Assembly: GCA_027025615.1 (NCBI GenBank)
Contig: JALVQM010000079.1
Span: 1-6,438, forward strand
Direction: 5' to 3'
DNA: 6,438 nt
Origin: Desulfobacteraceae bacterium
GTDB lineage: Bacteria > Desulfobacterota > Desulfobacteria > Desulfobacterales > Desulfosarcinaceae
Both the position numbers and the translations under genes were made by a program. Of this stretch, positions 1-5,899 are shown one piece after another. Position 1 is the first letter of the stretch. Every line of letters starts with the position of its first letter. The notes below the pieces were generated by a model that ran no database searches, was not told the DNA's origin, and was given only the letters and a program-made list of their open reading frames with translations.

Positions 1-136
1 CCAGGTAAAACCTACGCTTGAAAAGGGGCTGGCCATGGAAGGACCCGTAATAATGGATTTCAAGGTGGAACCTGAAGAAAGTGTATATCCCATGGTTCCG
101 GCCGGTGCTCCCATTACCGAAATGCTGCTGGTCTAA
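1..136 (+). CDS. ilvB: Acetolactate synthase large subunit, C-terminal end (partial)
   Basis: This is the 3' end of a gene that starts before the window. The reading frame begins at base 2 and gives 44 codons before TAA at 134-136. The residues include GPVIMDFKV, then EESVYPMVPAGAPITEML, which is the typical end of the thiamine-diphosphate-dependent acetolactate synthase catalytic subunit. The enzyme condenses two pyruvates to 2-acetolactate, or pyruvate with 2-oxobutyrate to 2-aceto-2-hydroxybutyrate, the first shared step of valine, leucine and isoleucine synthesis. The next gene encodes its regulatory subunit, as expected. The catalytic domains lie outside the window, so nothing can be said about the active site. 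A catabolic acetolactate synthase is unlikely given the ilvN and ilvC neighbours. Confidence 0.93.
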   Translation, partial: QVKPTLEKGLAMEGPVIMDFKVEPEESVYPMVPAGAPITEMLLV

Positions 137-151
137 CATACTACAAATAAT

Positions 152-157
152 AGAGGA
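152..157 (+). promoter_or_regulatory. Ribosome binding site of ilvN
   Basis: AGAGGA lies seven bases before the ATG at 165. It fixes the ilvN start there rather than at the in-frame ATG at 81, which lies inside the ilvB coding region and would add 28 residues unlike any acetolactate synthase small subunit. Confidence 0.7.
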
Positions 158-164
158 TATTATC

Positions 165-662
165 ATGGACAACCAAACCCGAAAACACACACTTACCATG
201 TTGGTGGACAACGAGCCGGGCGTCTTGTCCAGGGTGGCAGGGCTGTTTTCCGGACGCGGATTCAATATTGACAGCCTCTGTGTCGCTGAAACAATCGACC
301 CCAAGGTTTCCAGGATAACCCTGGTTACCGAAGCCAACCCGGCCATGCTCGAACAAATCGAAAAACAGTTACGCAAGTTGATTAACATCATCAAACTGCG
401 GGATATGTCGGGTTCACGTGCCATCAGACGCGAAATGGCCCTTATCTGCGTGCGGGCTCAAAAAGCGTCCCAGAGGGACGAGATATTGCGGCTGGTAAAA
501 TTGTTCCGCGGCAAGGTTGTAGACGTAGGCCCGGCATATTACATCATCGAGGCCACCGGTGACGCTGAAAAGATGACCGCCCTGATCAACCTTCTCAAGC
601 CCATAGGTATAAAGAAAATAGCCCGTACCGGAGCTATTGCCCTTTATCGGGAACCAAATTGA
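165..662 (+). CDS. ilvN: Acetolactate synthase small (regulatory) subunit
   Basis: The 165-aa product is the regulatory partner of IlvB: it stimulates the catalytic subunit and confers feedback inhibition by valine. An N-terminal ACT domain spans about residues 8-80, with the ligand loop DNEPGVLSRV (15-24) and GRGFNIDSL (30-38). By alignment from memory with E. coli IlvH, the valine-contacting residues Asn11, Gly14 and Asn29 correspond to Asn16, Gly19 and Asn34 here. All three are retained, so valine sensitivity is predicted (inference). The C-terminal small-subunit domain covers about residues 85-160. The length is the usual one for the short bacterial form. It begins 28 bases after ilvB and ends 17 bases before ilvC, consistent with one transcript. 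The start is chosen by its Shine-Dalgarno site and family length. Confidence 0.96.
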   Translation: MDNQTRKHTLTMLVDNEPGVLSRVAGLFSGRGFNIDSLCVAETIDPKVSRITLVTEANPAMLEQIEKQLRKLINIIKLRDMSGSRAIRREMALICVRAQKASQRDEILRLVKLFRGKVVDVGPAYYIIEATGDAEKMTALINLLKPIGIKKIARTGAIALYREPN

Positions 663-679
663 AATTAAGGAGAATATAA

Positions 680-1735
680 ATGGCAAAGATAGATTTTGGA
701 GGTGTTGTCGAAGAAGTAGTAACCGCAGAAGAATTCACCTTGGAACGGGCTCGCCAGGTCCTGGCCGATGAAACAGTTGCAGTGCTTGGATACGGGGTAC
801 AGGGGCCGGGTCAGGCCCTGAATATGCGGGACAATGGAATCAAGGTGATTGTGGGGCAACGCCAGGGTTCGGCTTCCTGGCAAAAGGCCCTGGAAGACGG
901 TTTTGAGCCGGGCCAAAGCCTTTTCTCCATTGAAGAAGCAGCCCGCAGGGCGACCATAGTAATGAATCTGCTTTCAGATGCAGGCCAGGTTACCACGTGG
1001 CCGGCCATCAAAGCAGAGCTTGAAGCTGGAAATGCCCTGTACTTTTCCCACGGTTTCGGAGTAGTTTTCAAGGATCAGACCGGGATCGTCCCCCCGGCAG
1101 ATGTAGATGTAATTCTGGTGGCTCCCAAGGGCAGCGGTACAACCGTAAGGCGAAATTTCCTCGACGGAAGCGGGATCAATGCCAGTTATGCAATTTTCCA
1201 GGATGCTACAGGCAAAGCCTACGAGCGGACCGTTGCCCTTGGAATAGCAATAGGGTCAGGTTATCTTTTCCCCACCACCTTTGAGAATGAGGTTTACAGC
1301 GATTTAACCGGCGAACGGGGCGTACTGATGGGAGCCCTGGCCGGTATCATGGAAGCCCAGTACAACCTGCTGCGCGCACATGGACACAGCCCCAGTGAGG
1401 CTTTCAATGAGACAGTGGAAGAACTTACCCAAAGCCTTATCCGGCTGGTGTCTGAAAACGGCATGGATTGGATGTTCGCCAATTGCAGTACCACCGCCCA
1501 AAGAGGTGCGCTGGACTGGGCACCCAAGTTCAGGGACGCAGTAGCACCGGTTTTTGAACAATTGTATCAAAGCGTGGTGTCCGGCAAAGAGACCGCGAGA
1601 GTTCTTAGTGCAAACAGTGCTCCTGATTACCGCGAGAAACTTGATGCTGAATTGGCGGCTCTGGGAAACTCGGAAATGTGGAAGGCAGGAGCAGCGGTAC
1701 GCAGGCTGCGTCCTGAAAACCGACAAAAATTATGA
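680..1735 (+). CDS. ilvC: Ketol-acid reductoisomerase, Bacteroidetes/eukaryote-like form
   Basis: This 351-aa enzyme isomerises and reduces 2-acetolactate (or 2-aceto-2-hydroxybutyrate) to the dihydroxy acid, using NAD(P)H and Mg2+. A Rossmann domain occupies about residues 30-200, with the nucleotide loop GYGVQGPGQ (37-45) and the cofactor-specificity region VGQRQGSASW (58-67). The all-helical KARI C-domain follows. By comparison with known enzymes, the conserved active-site residues appear as His124 (SHGF), Lys150 (APKGSG), Asp208, Glu212, Glu244, Glu248 and Ser270. Stretches such as MDWMFANCSTTAQRGALDW and the ending MWKAG...VRRLRPEN resemble the roughly 347-aa enzymes of Bacteroidetes (and distantly yeast Ilv5) much more than the roughly 338-aa class I enzyme of Geobacter. 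AAGGAGAA at 667-674 sets the ATG at 680. The gene sits 17 bases after ilvN and 13 bases before cimA. Confidence 0.96.
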   Translation: MAKIDFGGVVEEVVTAEEFTLERARQVLADETVAVLGYGVQGPGQALNMRDNGIKVIVGQRQGSASWQKALEDGFEPGQSLFSIEEAARRATIVMNLLSDAGQVTTWPAIKAELEAGNALYFSHGFGVVFKDQTGIVPPADVDVILVAPKGSGTTVRRNFLDGSGINASYAIFQDATGKAYERTVALGIAIGSGYLFPTTFENEVYSDLTGERGVLMGALAGIMEAQYNLLRAHGHSPSEAFNETVEELTQSLIRLVSENGMDWMFANCSTTAQRGALDWAPKFRDAVAPVFEQLYQSVVSGKETARVLSANSAPDYREKLDAELAALGNSEMWKAGAAVRRLRPENRQKL

Positions 1736-1748
1736 TAGGGTTAAACAA

Positions 1749-3389
1749 ATGGAAAAAATATTAATCTACGATACCACCCTGCGGGATGGAACCCAGGGCG
1801 AAGAAATCTCTTTCACAGCCGATGAGAAGGTAAAAATAGCCAAAAAACTCGATGAAATGGGAGTTGACTACATTGAGGGTGGCTGGCCGGGATCCAATTT
1901 CAGAGACTTGCAATTTTTCAAGCTGGCCCAAAGGGAAACTTTCATCCATTCCAAAATTACGGCCTTCGGTTCCACCCGCAGACCCAACATCAAGGCTGCG
2001 GATGACCCCAACCTCAAAGCCCTGATTCAGTGCCGTACTCCCGCTGTTACTATTTTTGGTAAAAGCTGGCCCCTGCATGTACAGGAAGTAATGGGCAACA
2101 GCCTGGAGGAAAACCTGGCAATGATCAGCGACAGTGTTGCTTTTTTGAAGCAACAGGGCCGTGAAGTCATTTACGATGCAGAACATTTTTTCGATGGTTA
2201 CAAGGACAACCCTGAATACGCCATGGAAACCCTCAAGGCGGCCGGGAAGGCCGGAGCTGACTACCTGGTATTGTGTGACACCAACGGCGGCTCCCTGCCC
2301 CAGGAAGTTGAACGAATTGTAACCCTTGTAAAAAAATACCTGGAAAAAGATTCGCCTGGCAATCATTCGCCCATAGGCATTCATACCCATAATGATTCCG
2401 GCCTTGCTGTAGCCAATTCCATAGTGGCCGTAACATCCGGAGCTACAATGGTTCAGGGTACCGTCAATGGTTACGGTGAGCGCTGTGGCAATGCCGACCT
2501 TATGTGCCTGATTCCGATCCTGGCCATTAAAATGGGCAAGCCCTGCATAGAGCCTGAAAAGCTGACACAGCTCAAACATCTTTCGCGTTTTGTAAGTGAA
2601 ACGGCTAACATGATCCCCCTCAACAGCAGGCCTTTCGTAGGCAAAAGTGCTTTTGCCCATAAAGGTGGAATCCATGTCAGTGCAGTTATGAAAAATCCAC
2701 GAGCTTACGAACACATGGACCCGGCCTTGATAGGCAACAAAAGACGGGTACTGGTTTCTGACATGTCCGGCAAGAGTAACGTCATATATAAAGCCAAGGA
2801 GCTTGGCGTCGAACTTGGAGGAAATGGATTTGACAGCCAGCGGATAGTATCTGAAATCAAGGCCCTGGAGCAGGCCGGATACCAGTTTGATGTTGCCGAC
2901 GGCTCATTAAAAATCCTTATGGAAAAGTTCACCGAACAGTTCAAGCCCCTTTTTGATCTGGATTCGTTCAGGGTCACCATAGAAAAAGACCAGGATCAAC
3001 CGTGTACTGCCCATGCGACAATCAAGATCGCAGTCGATGATACCAAGGAAATAACCGCTGCCGAAGGTTTCGGCCCGGTTTCAGCCTTGGACAATGCCTT
3101 ACGTAAAGCCCTTGGCAAATTTTACCCCGACCTTGATTCCATGCGTCTGGTAGACTTTAAAGTACGGGTAATCGACGGCCGCGAAGGAACGGCTGCCAGG
3201 GTACGGGTTATAATCCAATCCCGCGACCATGAGGAAATTTGGAGCACTATTGGTGTTTCTGAAGATATCATCGAGGCCAGTTGGCACGCCCTGGCCGATA
3301 GTTTTCAATACAAATTGGCCAAAATTGAAAACAGAAAGAAAAACGAGTGCATCGAAGACAATACCCCGGACAGCCTGATCAAAACATAG
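1749..3389 (+). CDS. cimA: (R)-citramalate synthase
   Basis: This 546-aa enzyme condenses pyruvate with acetyl-CoA to (R)-citramalate, the first step of the threonine-independent route to 2-oxobutyrate and isoleucine. An HMGL-like TIM barrel covers about residues 4-280, with YDTTLRDG (7-14; Arg12 and Asp13), the metal-binding His212 and His214 in GIHTHND, and NGYGERCGN (240-248). A linker with FAHKGGIHVSA (302-312) follows, then the LeuA-type allosteric dimer domain from about 400 to 525, including TAAEGFGPVSALDNALRKAL. EGGWPGSN, AFGSTRR and YDAEHFFDGY match the long citramalate synthase of Geobacter (GSU1798 type) rather than LeuA or homocitrate synthase. The regulatory domain suggests feedback control, by isoleucine in the family. 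The ATG at 1749 is preceded by TAGGG (1736-1740), a weak Shine-Dalgarno site, and starts 13 bases after ilvC. The in-frame ATG at 1554 lies inside ilvC and is rejected. Confidence 0.94.
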   Translation: MEKILIYDTTLRDGTQGEEISFTADEKVKIAKKLDEMGVDYIEGGWPGSNFRDLQFFKLAQRETFIHSKITAFGSTRRPNIKAADDPNLKALIQCRTPAVTIFGKSWPLHVQEVMGNSLEENLAMISDSVAFLKQQGREVIYDAEHFFDGYKDNPEYAMETLKAAGKAGADYLVLCDTNGGSLPQEVERIVTLVKKYLEKDSPGNHSPIGIHTHNDSGLAVANSIVAVTSGATMVQGTVNGYGERCGNADLMCLIPILAIKMGKPCIEPEKLTQLKHLSRFVSETANMIPLNSRPFVGKSAFAHKGGIHVSAVMKNPRAYEHMDPALIGNKRRVLVSDMSGKSNVIYKAKELGVELGGNGFDSQRIVSEIKALEQAGYQFDVADGSLKILMEKFTEQFKPLFDLDSFRVTIEKDQDQPCTAHATIKIAVDDTKEITAAEGFGPVSALDNALRKALGKFYPDLDSMRLVDFKVRVIDGREGTAARVRVIIQSRDHEEIWSTIGVSEDIIEASWHALADSFQYKLAKIENRKKNECIEDNTPDSLIKT

Positions 3390-3422
3390 TATTGCAAGGA
3401 TTCGACCTCGCAACCGGCCTGG

Positions 3423-3450
3423 CACTTTTTGCCATAGGATCAAAAAGGTG
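3423..3450 (+). promoter_or_regulatory. Hairpin covering the ribosome site of the small open frame
   Basis: CACTTTTTG (3423-3431) pairs with CAAAAAGGTG (3441-3450) across a nine-base loop, giving nine base pairs with one bulged G at 3447. The right arm includes AGGTG, the Shine-Dalgarno-like site of the small open frame starting at 3458, so folding would hide it. The stem is AU-rich and only moderately stable. A role is inferred, not shown. Confidence 0.3.
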
Positions 3451-3457
3451 AACAATC

Positions 3458-3541
3458 ATGAAGTCTAAACAGGGAGAGGTAAACGCCGTGGTGCAGGTTA
3501 TTAAACAGCCCTGCCCGCGGCCCATGCTTGCTGGGGATTGA
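3458..3541 (+). CDS. Possible 27-aa leader peptide or small ORF upstream of leuA
   Basis: The ATG at 3458 opens a 27-codon frame ending at TGA 3539-3541. AAAAAGGTG lies seven bases before it, a credible ribosome site. The peptide begins MKSKQGEVNAVVQVIK and ends PMLAGD. Residues 8-15 contain four valines and one isoleucine, while the whole peptide has a single leucine. I recognise no family. The stop codon falls inside the left arm of the hairpin at 3533-3580, so a translating ribosome could disturb that fold, as in leader-peptide control. A frame of this length is common by chance, and the residue mix is not that of a classical leucine leader. Treat it as a candidate only. Confidence 0.2.
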   Translation: MKSKQGEVNAVVQVIKQPCPRPMLAGD

Positions 3542-3580
3542 ATCAATATTGACGGAAAAGTTTAATGCCGATTCAACCCC
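3533..3580 (+). promoter_or_regulatory. Imperfect 11-bp hairpin just upstream of the leuA ribosome site
   Basis: GGGG (3533-3536) and TTGAATC (3538-3544) pair with GATTCAA (3570-3576) and CCCC (3577-3580). Only A3537 is unpaired, and the loop is 25 bases. An outer TTGC (3528-3531) can also pair with GCAA (3586-3589), which would touch the leuA Shine-Dalgarno site. A short competing stem, CCCA (3521-3524) with TGGG (3532-3535), shares the same G-run, so two exclusive folds are possible. No U-tract follows, so it does not read as an intrinsic terminator. A part in leuA translation is inference. Confidence 0.35.
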
Positions 3581-3587
3581 TTAGTGC

Positions 3588-3593
3588 AAAGGA
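3588..3593 (+). promoter_or_regulatory. Ribosome binding site of leuA
   Basis: AAAGGA lies eight bases before the ATG at 3602. It decides the start against the in-frame GTG at 3584, which would lie before this site and has no good site of its own. Confidence 0.7.
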
Positions 3594-3601
3594 TAAATTT
3601 G

Positions 3602-5146
3602 ATGAGCACCTCAGAAGTAGTAAAAATTTTTGATACAACCCTCCGAGATGGTGAGCAGTCACCTGGTGCCAGCATGAACACCGGTGAGAAATTGCGCCTG
3701 GCGACACAGCTGGAAAAGCTTGGTGTAGACGTTTTGGAAGCAGGTTTTCCGGCGGCTTCCGATGGAGATTTTGAGGCGGTATCAAAAATCGCCGCCAAGC
3801 TTCAGCGGACGGAAACGGCCGCCCTGGCCAGGGCAAACAAGCAAGACATTGACAGAGCCTGGGCAGCAGTAAAAAATGCAGCCAGACCGCGGATTCACAC
3901 TTTCATCGCCACTTCCGACATTCACCTCGAATACAAACTGAAAATGACCAGAGACCAGGTGTTGGAAGCTACTATTGACGCGGTTCGCTACGCCAAATCG
4001 TTGACCGATAACGTAGAATTTTCAGCCGAGGACGGCTCCCGAAGTGACCGTGATTTCCTGTGCAAAGTATTTGAAGCCGCCATAGCCTCGGGGGCAACCA
4101 CGGTCAATCTGCCCGATACGGTAGGCTATGCCATCCCGGATGAGTTTGCAGAATTGGTCCGTTACGTCATGGATCATACGCCTAACATTGACCGGGCTGT
4201 ACTGTCCGTTCACTGTCATAACGACCTGGGCCTGGCAACCGCCAATACCCTCGCCGCCGTAACCGCCGGCGCCCGCCAGGTGGAAGTCACAGTCAATGGT
4301 ATCGGGGAGCGGGCTGGTAATACTTCTATGGAAGAAGTGGTTATGGCCCTGCACACCCGCTCCAACCATATCCCTGTTGCAACCAACATCAATACCAAAC
4401 ATATCTATCCTACCAGCCGCCTGGTAAGCATGATAACCGGCATCATCGTCCAGCCCAACAAAGCCGTGGTTGGAGCCAATGCTTTTGCCCATGAAGCAGG
4501 GATCCACCAGGACGGAATGCTGAAAAACCCCATGACCTACGAAATAATGCGTCCTGAAACCATTGGTCTGTCAACCAACAAACTTGTGCTGGGAAAACAT
4601 TCTGGTCGTCATGCCCTGCGTGAACATCTGGCCGACATGGGTTATGATCTGTCAGAAGAAGAAATAAAGATTGTCTTCCAAAAATTCAAGGCCCTGGCTG
4701 ACAAGAAAAAACATGTCATGGATGAGGATCTGGAGGCCATCGTTAACGAAGGCATTTTGAGAACGGCGGATGTTTTCGCCTTGGAGTACCTCCACATCTC
4801 GGCCGGTACAACCGTACTGCCCATGGCCAGCGTCAAGATGACCATAAACGGCCGTTCGGTCCAGGGGGCAGCCTATGGCAACGGTCCCATCGATGCTGTT
4901 TACAACACCATCAAACAACTTACCGGTGCAGACTGCCAGCTTTTGCGTTTTTCCATCAACGCCCTGACCGGTGGTACCGATGCCCAGGGCGAAGTAACCG
5001 TACGCCTGCGTGAAAACGGACTGGTCTCCCTGGGCCGTGGTGCGGACCCCGATATTATCACCGCCAGCGCCCTTGCCTTTATAAATGGATTGAACCGTCT
5101 GGAATATCTGAAAACAAACCCGGTAAAGGCCCGTCAGGGATTGTAA
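3602..5146 (+). CDS. leuA: 2-Isopropylmalate synthase
   Basis: This 514-aa enzyme condenses acetyl-CoA with 2-oxoisovalerate to 2-isopropylmalate, the committed step of leucine synthesis. The TIM barrel spans about residues 7-275 and contains FDTTLRDGEQSPG (10-22; Asp11 and Arg15), the metal-binding His204 and His206 in VHCHND, and NGIGERAGN (232-240; Asn240). The linker carries NAFAHEAGIHQDGMLK (293-308) and GKHSGRHAL (331-339). The C-terminal LeuA dimer domain (about 390-500) includes the GNGPIDAVYNTIK motif of the leucine-binding fold, so leucine feedback inhibition is expected from the family. The length fits the standard roughly 510-aa bacterial form. GEQSPG and the linker motifs separate it from CimA, encoded just upstream. 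It follows cimA after a 212-base structured gap and is the last + strand gene before a terminator-like hairpin. leuCD and leuB are not in the window. Confidence 0.96.
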   Translation: MSTSEVVKIFDTTLRDGEQSPGASMNTGEKLRLATQLEKLGVDVLEAGFPAASDGDFEAVSKIAAKLQRTETAALARANKQDIDRAWAAVKNAARPRIHTFIATSDIHLEYKLKMTRDQVLEATIDAVRYAKSLTDNVEFSAEDGSRSDRDFLCKVFEAAIASGATTVNLPDTVGYAIPDEFAELVRYVMDHTPNIDRAVLSVHCHNDLGLATANTLAAVTAGARQVEVTVNGIGERAGNTSMEEVVMALHTRSNHIPVATNINTKHIYPTSRLVSMITGIIVQPNKAVVGANAFAHEAGIHQDGMLKNPMTYEIMRPETIGLSTNKLVLGKHSGRHALREHLADMGYDLSEEEIKIVFQKFKALADKKKHVMDEDLEAIVNEGILRTADVFALEYLHISAGTTVLPMASVKMTINGRSVQGAAYGNGPIDAVYNTIKQLTGADCQLLRFSINALTGGTDAQGEVTVRLRENGLVSLGRGADPDIITASALAFINGLNRLEYLKTNPVKARQGL

Positions 5147-5164
5147 GCAAACAACAATCTTCTT

Positions 5165-5191
5165 GCCGGTCCCGTAAATCACGGGACCGGC
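5165..5191 (+). terminator. Terminator-like hairpin between the convergent genes
   Basis: GCCGGTCCCGT (5165-5175) pairs perfectly with ACGGGACCGGC (5181-5191) around the loop AAATC. It starts 18 bases after the leuA stop. The bases that follow on the + strand (TTCAATTAT) are only partly T-rich, and the - strand side has no T-run, so it is a strong stem with a weak tail. Lying between leuA and the opposite-strand gene ending at 5214, it most likely ends the leuA transcript and may act on both. Confidence 0.75.
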
Positions 5192-5213
5192 TTCAATTAT
5201 GCAACCATCTCCA

Positions 5214-5798
5214 TTATTTTCCCAGCAGCCCTTTCCTGACGGTTTTCCTGGCCTTGGGCCCGACGTTGTAAGTGTAATACATCCGTGCAAATTCGGGATC
5301 TGTAATTGTACCCTTTATCCGGCCCTGATATTCAAGGGTCAAACCTTTGCCCGGAATATAAGTTGAAACCGAAGTAAGCCCGGGCTTCATATCCTTGTCC
5401 AGCCAGGAAGCATATTTGTCTATATTAGCCTGTTGACGAGCCACCATATCAGGAGGATTACAGCTGGTTATCTCCTCAATGAATCCTGCTTTGAGTTTCT
5501 TGGCCGTTGCCTTGCTGGTCAGGTAATAGGTTACCATGTGCTTGATCTGTTCCGAGTTTATTACCTGGTCCGGGTCGTGGGTTGGATTCTCAAGATAAAG
5601 GCCAACCGCATATACTTTGACAAAACCGAAAGCCTTGCGATATCCGACACCGTTTAACTTGAGAAGCTTGCCGGCAACCTGTTTCTCACCGGCAAACTTG
5701 ACTCCAAGCACCTCTACATCCTCCGCCGAAACCGTGTCCATCGTAAAAGCTACCAGGACAATGAGCAATACCAACAGGACGCCCTGCTTTTTTACCAT
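5214..5798 (-). CDS. Exported chalcone-isomerase-like protein
   Basis: The 194-aa product begins with a clear Sec signal peptide: positive VKK, a hydrophobic core GVLLVLLIVLVAF (6-18), and a likely cleavage after TVSA (25). The mature part resembles the bacterial chalcone-isomerase-like family (Chalcone_3 type). It has VLGVKF near its start, the conserved GVGYRKAFGFVKVYAVGLYL (50-69), a KATAKKLKAGFIEEI helix (96-110), TYIPGKGLTLEYQG (146-159), and the usual ending in GLLG. The location is probably periplasmic. The family's biochemical role in bacteria is not settled; flavonoid chemistry is unlikely here, and relatives of the fold bind fatty acids. AAGGAG (5805-5810) sits six bases before the ATG. 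It follows pyrD on the same strand after 101 bases and converges on leuA. Fold assignment is fairly sure; function is unknown. Confidence 0.85.
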   Translation of the reverse strand: MVKKQGVLLVLLIVLVAFTMDTVSAEDVEVLGVKFAGEKQVAGKLLKLNGVGYRKAFGFVKVYAVGLYLENPTHDPDQVINSEQIKHMVTYYLTSKATAKKLKAGFIEEITSCNPPDMVARQQANIDKYASWLDKDMKPGLTSVSTYIPGKGLTLEYQGRIKGTITDPEFARMYYTYNVGPKARKTVRKGLLGK

Positions 5799-5839
5799 AT
5801 GATACTCCTTATGCTTTTAAAGGGTGGGCTTACCCAAAA

Positions 5840-5850
5840 GTAACCGTTAC
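5840..5850. repeat. 11-bp palindrome upstream of the chalcone-isomerase-like gene
   Basis: GTAACCGTTAC is a perfect inverted repeat (GTAAC, centre C, GTTAC) 42 bases before the start of the - strand gene at 5798. Beside it, GGGT (5822-5825) and ACCC (5832-5835) can form a small stem. The position would suit an operator or promoter element, but short palindromes occur by chance and I recognise no known regulator site. Confidence 0.2.
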
Positions 5851-5899
5851 AGCCTTGATTCGTCCCGGCCAGAGGAGGGCAGTCGGTTCTGACAGCCTG

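Larger units (their letters stand above)
3390..3601 (+). other. Structured 212-base gap between cimA and leuA
   Basis: This is the only sizeable non-coding stretch in an otherwise tight operon. It holds two imperfect hairpins (3423-3450 and 3533-3580), a weaker one at 3392-3413 (TTGC/GCAA and AGG/CCT around ATTCGA), and a possible 27-codon open frame (3458-3541). I find no U-rich intrinsic terminator and no convincing sigma-70 promoter. TTGACG at 3549-3554 looks like a -35 box, but no -10 box lies at the right distance. It may be a leuA leader or merely a spacer. Confidence 0.5.

Noticed and set aside
81..164. In-frame upstream extension of ilvN from ATG 81
   Set aside because: It overlaps the end of ilvB in another frame, gives residues foreign to the family, and a good ribosome site supports the ATG at 165.
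1554..1748. In-frame upstream extension of cimA from ATG 1554
   Set aside because: It lies inside ilvC. Citramalate synthases start directly before the YDTTLRDG motif, as from the ATG at 1749.
1761..2714. A 317-codon open frame on the - strand opposite cimA
   Set aside because: It lies wholly inside a well-conserved citramalate synthase on the + strand, shows no recognisable domain, and is best explained as a shadow of cimA codon use.
3549..3580. TTGACG as the -35 box of a separate leuA promoter
   Set aside because: No acceptable -10 box is found 16-18 bases downstream; the expected place reads TTCAAC or similar.
3584..3601. GTG start of leuA at 3584
   Set aside because: It would precede the AAAGGA site at 3588-3593, and the six extra residues are not typical. 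The ATG at 3602 fits better.
5433..5802. Small + strand open frames opposite the chalcone-isomerase-like gene
   Set aside because: They are shadows of the - strand gene, without ribosome sites or recognisable content.
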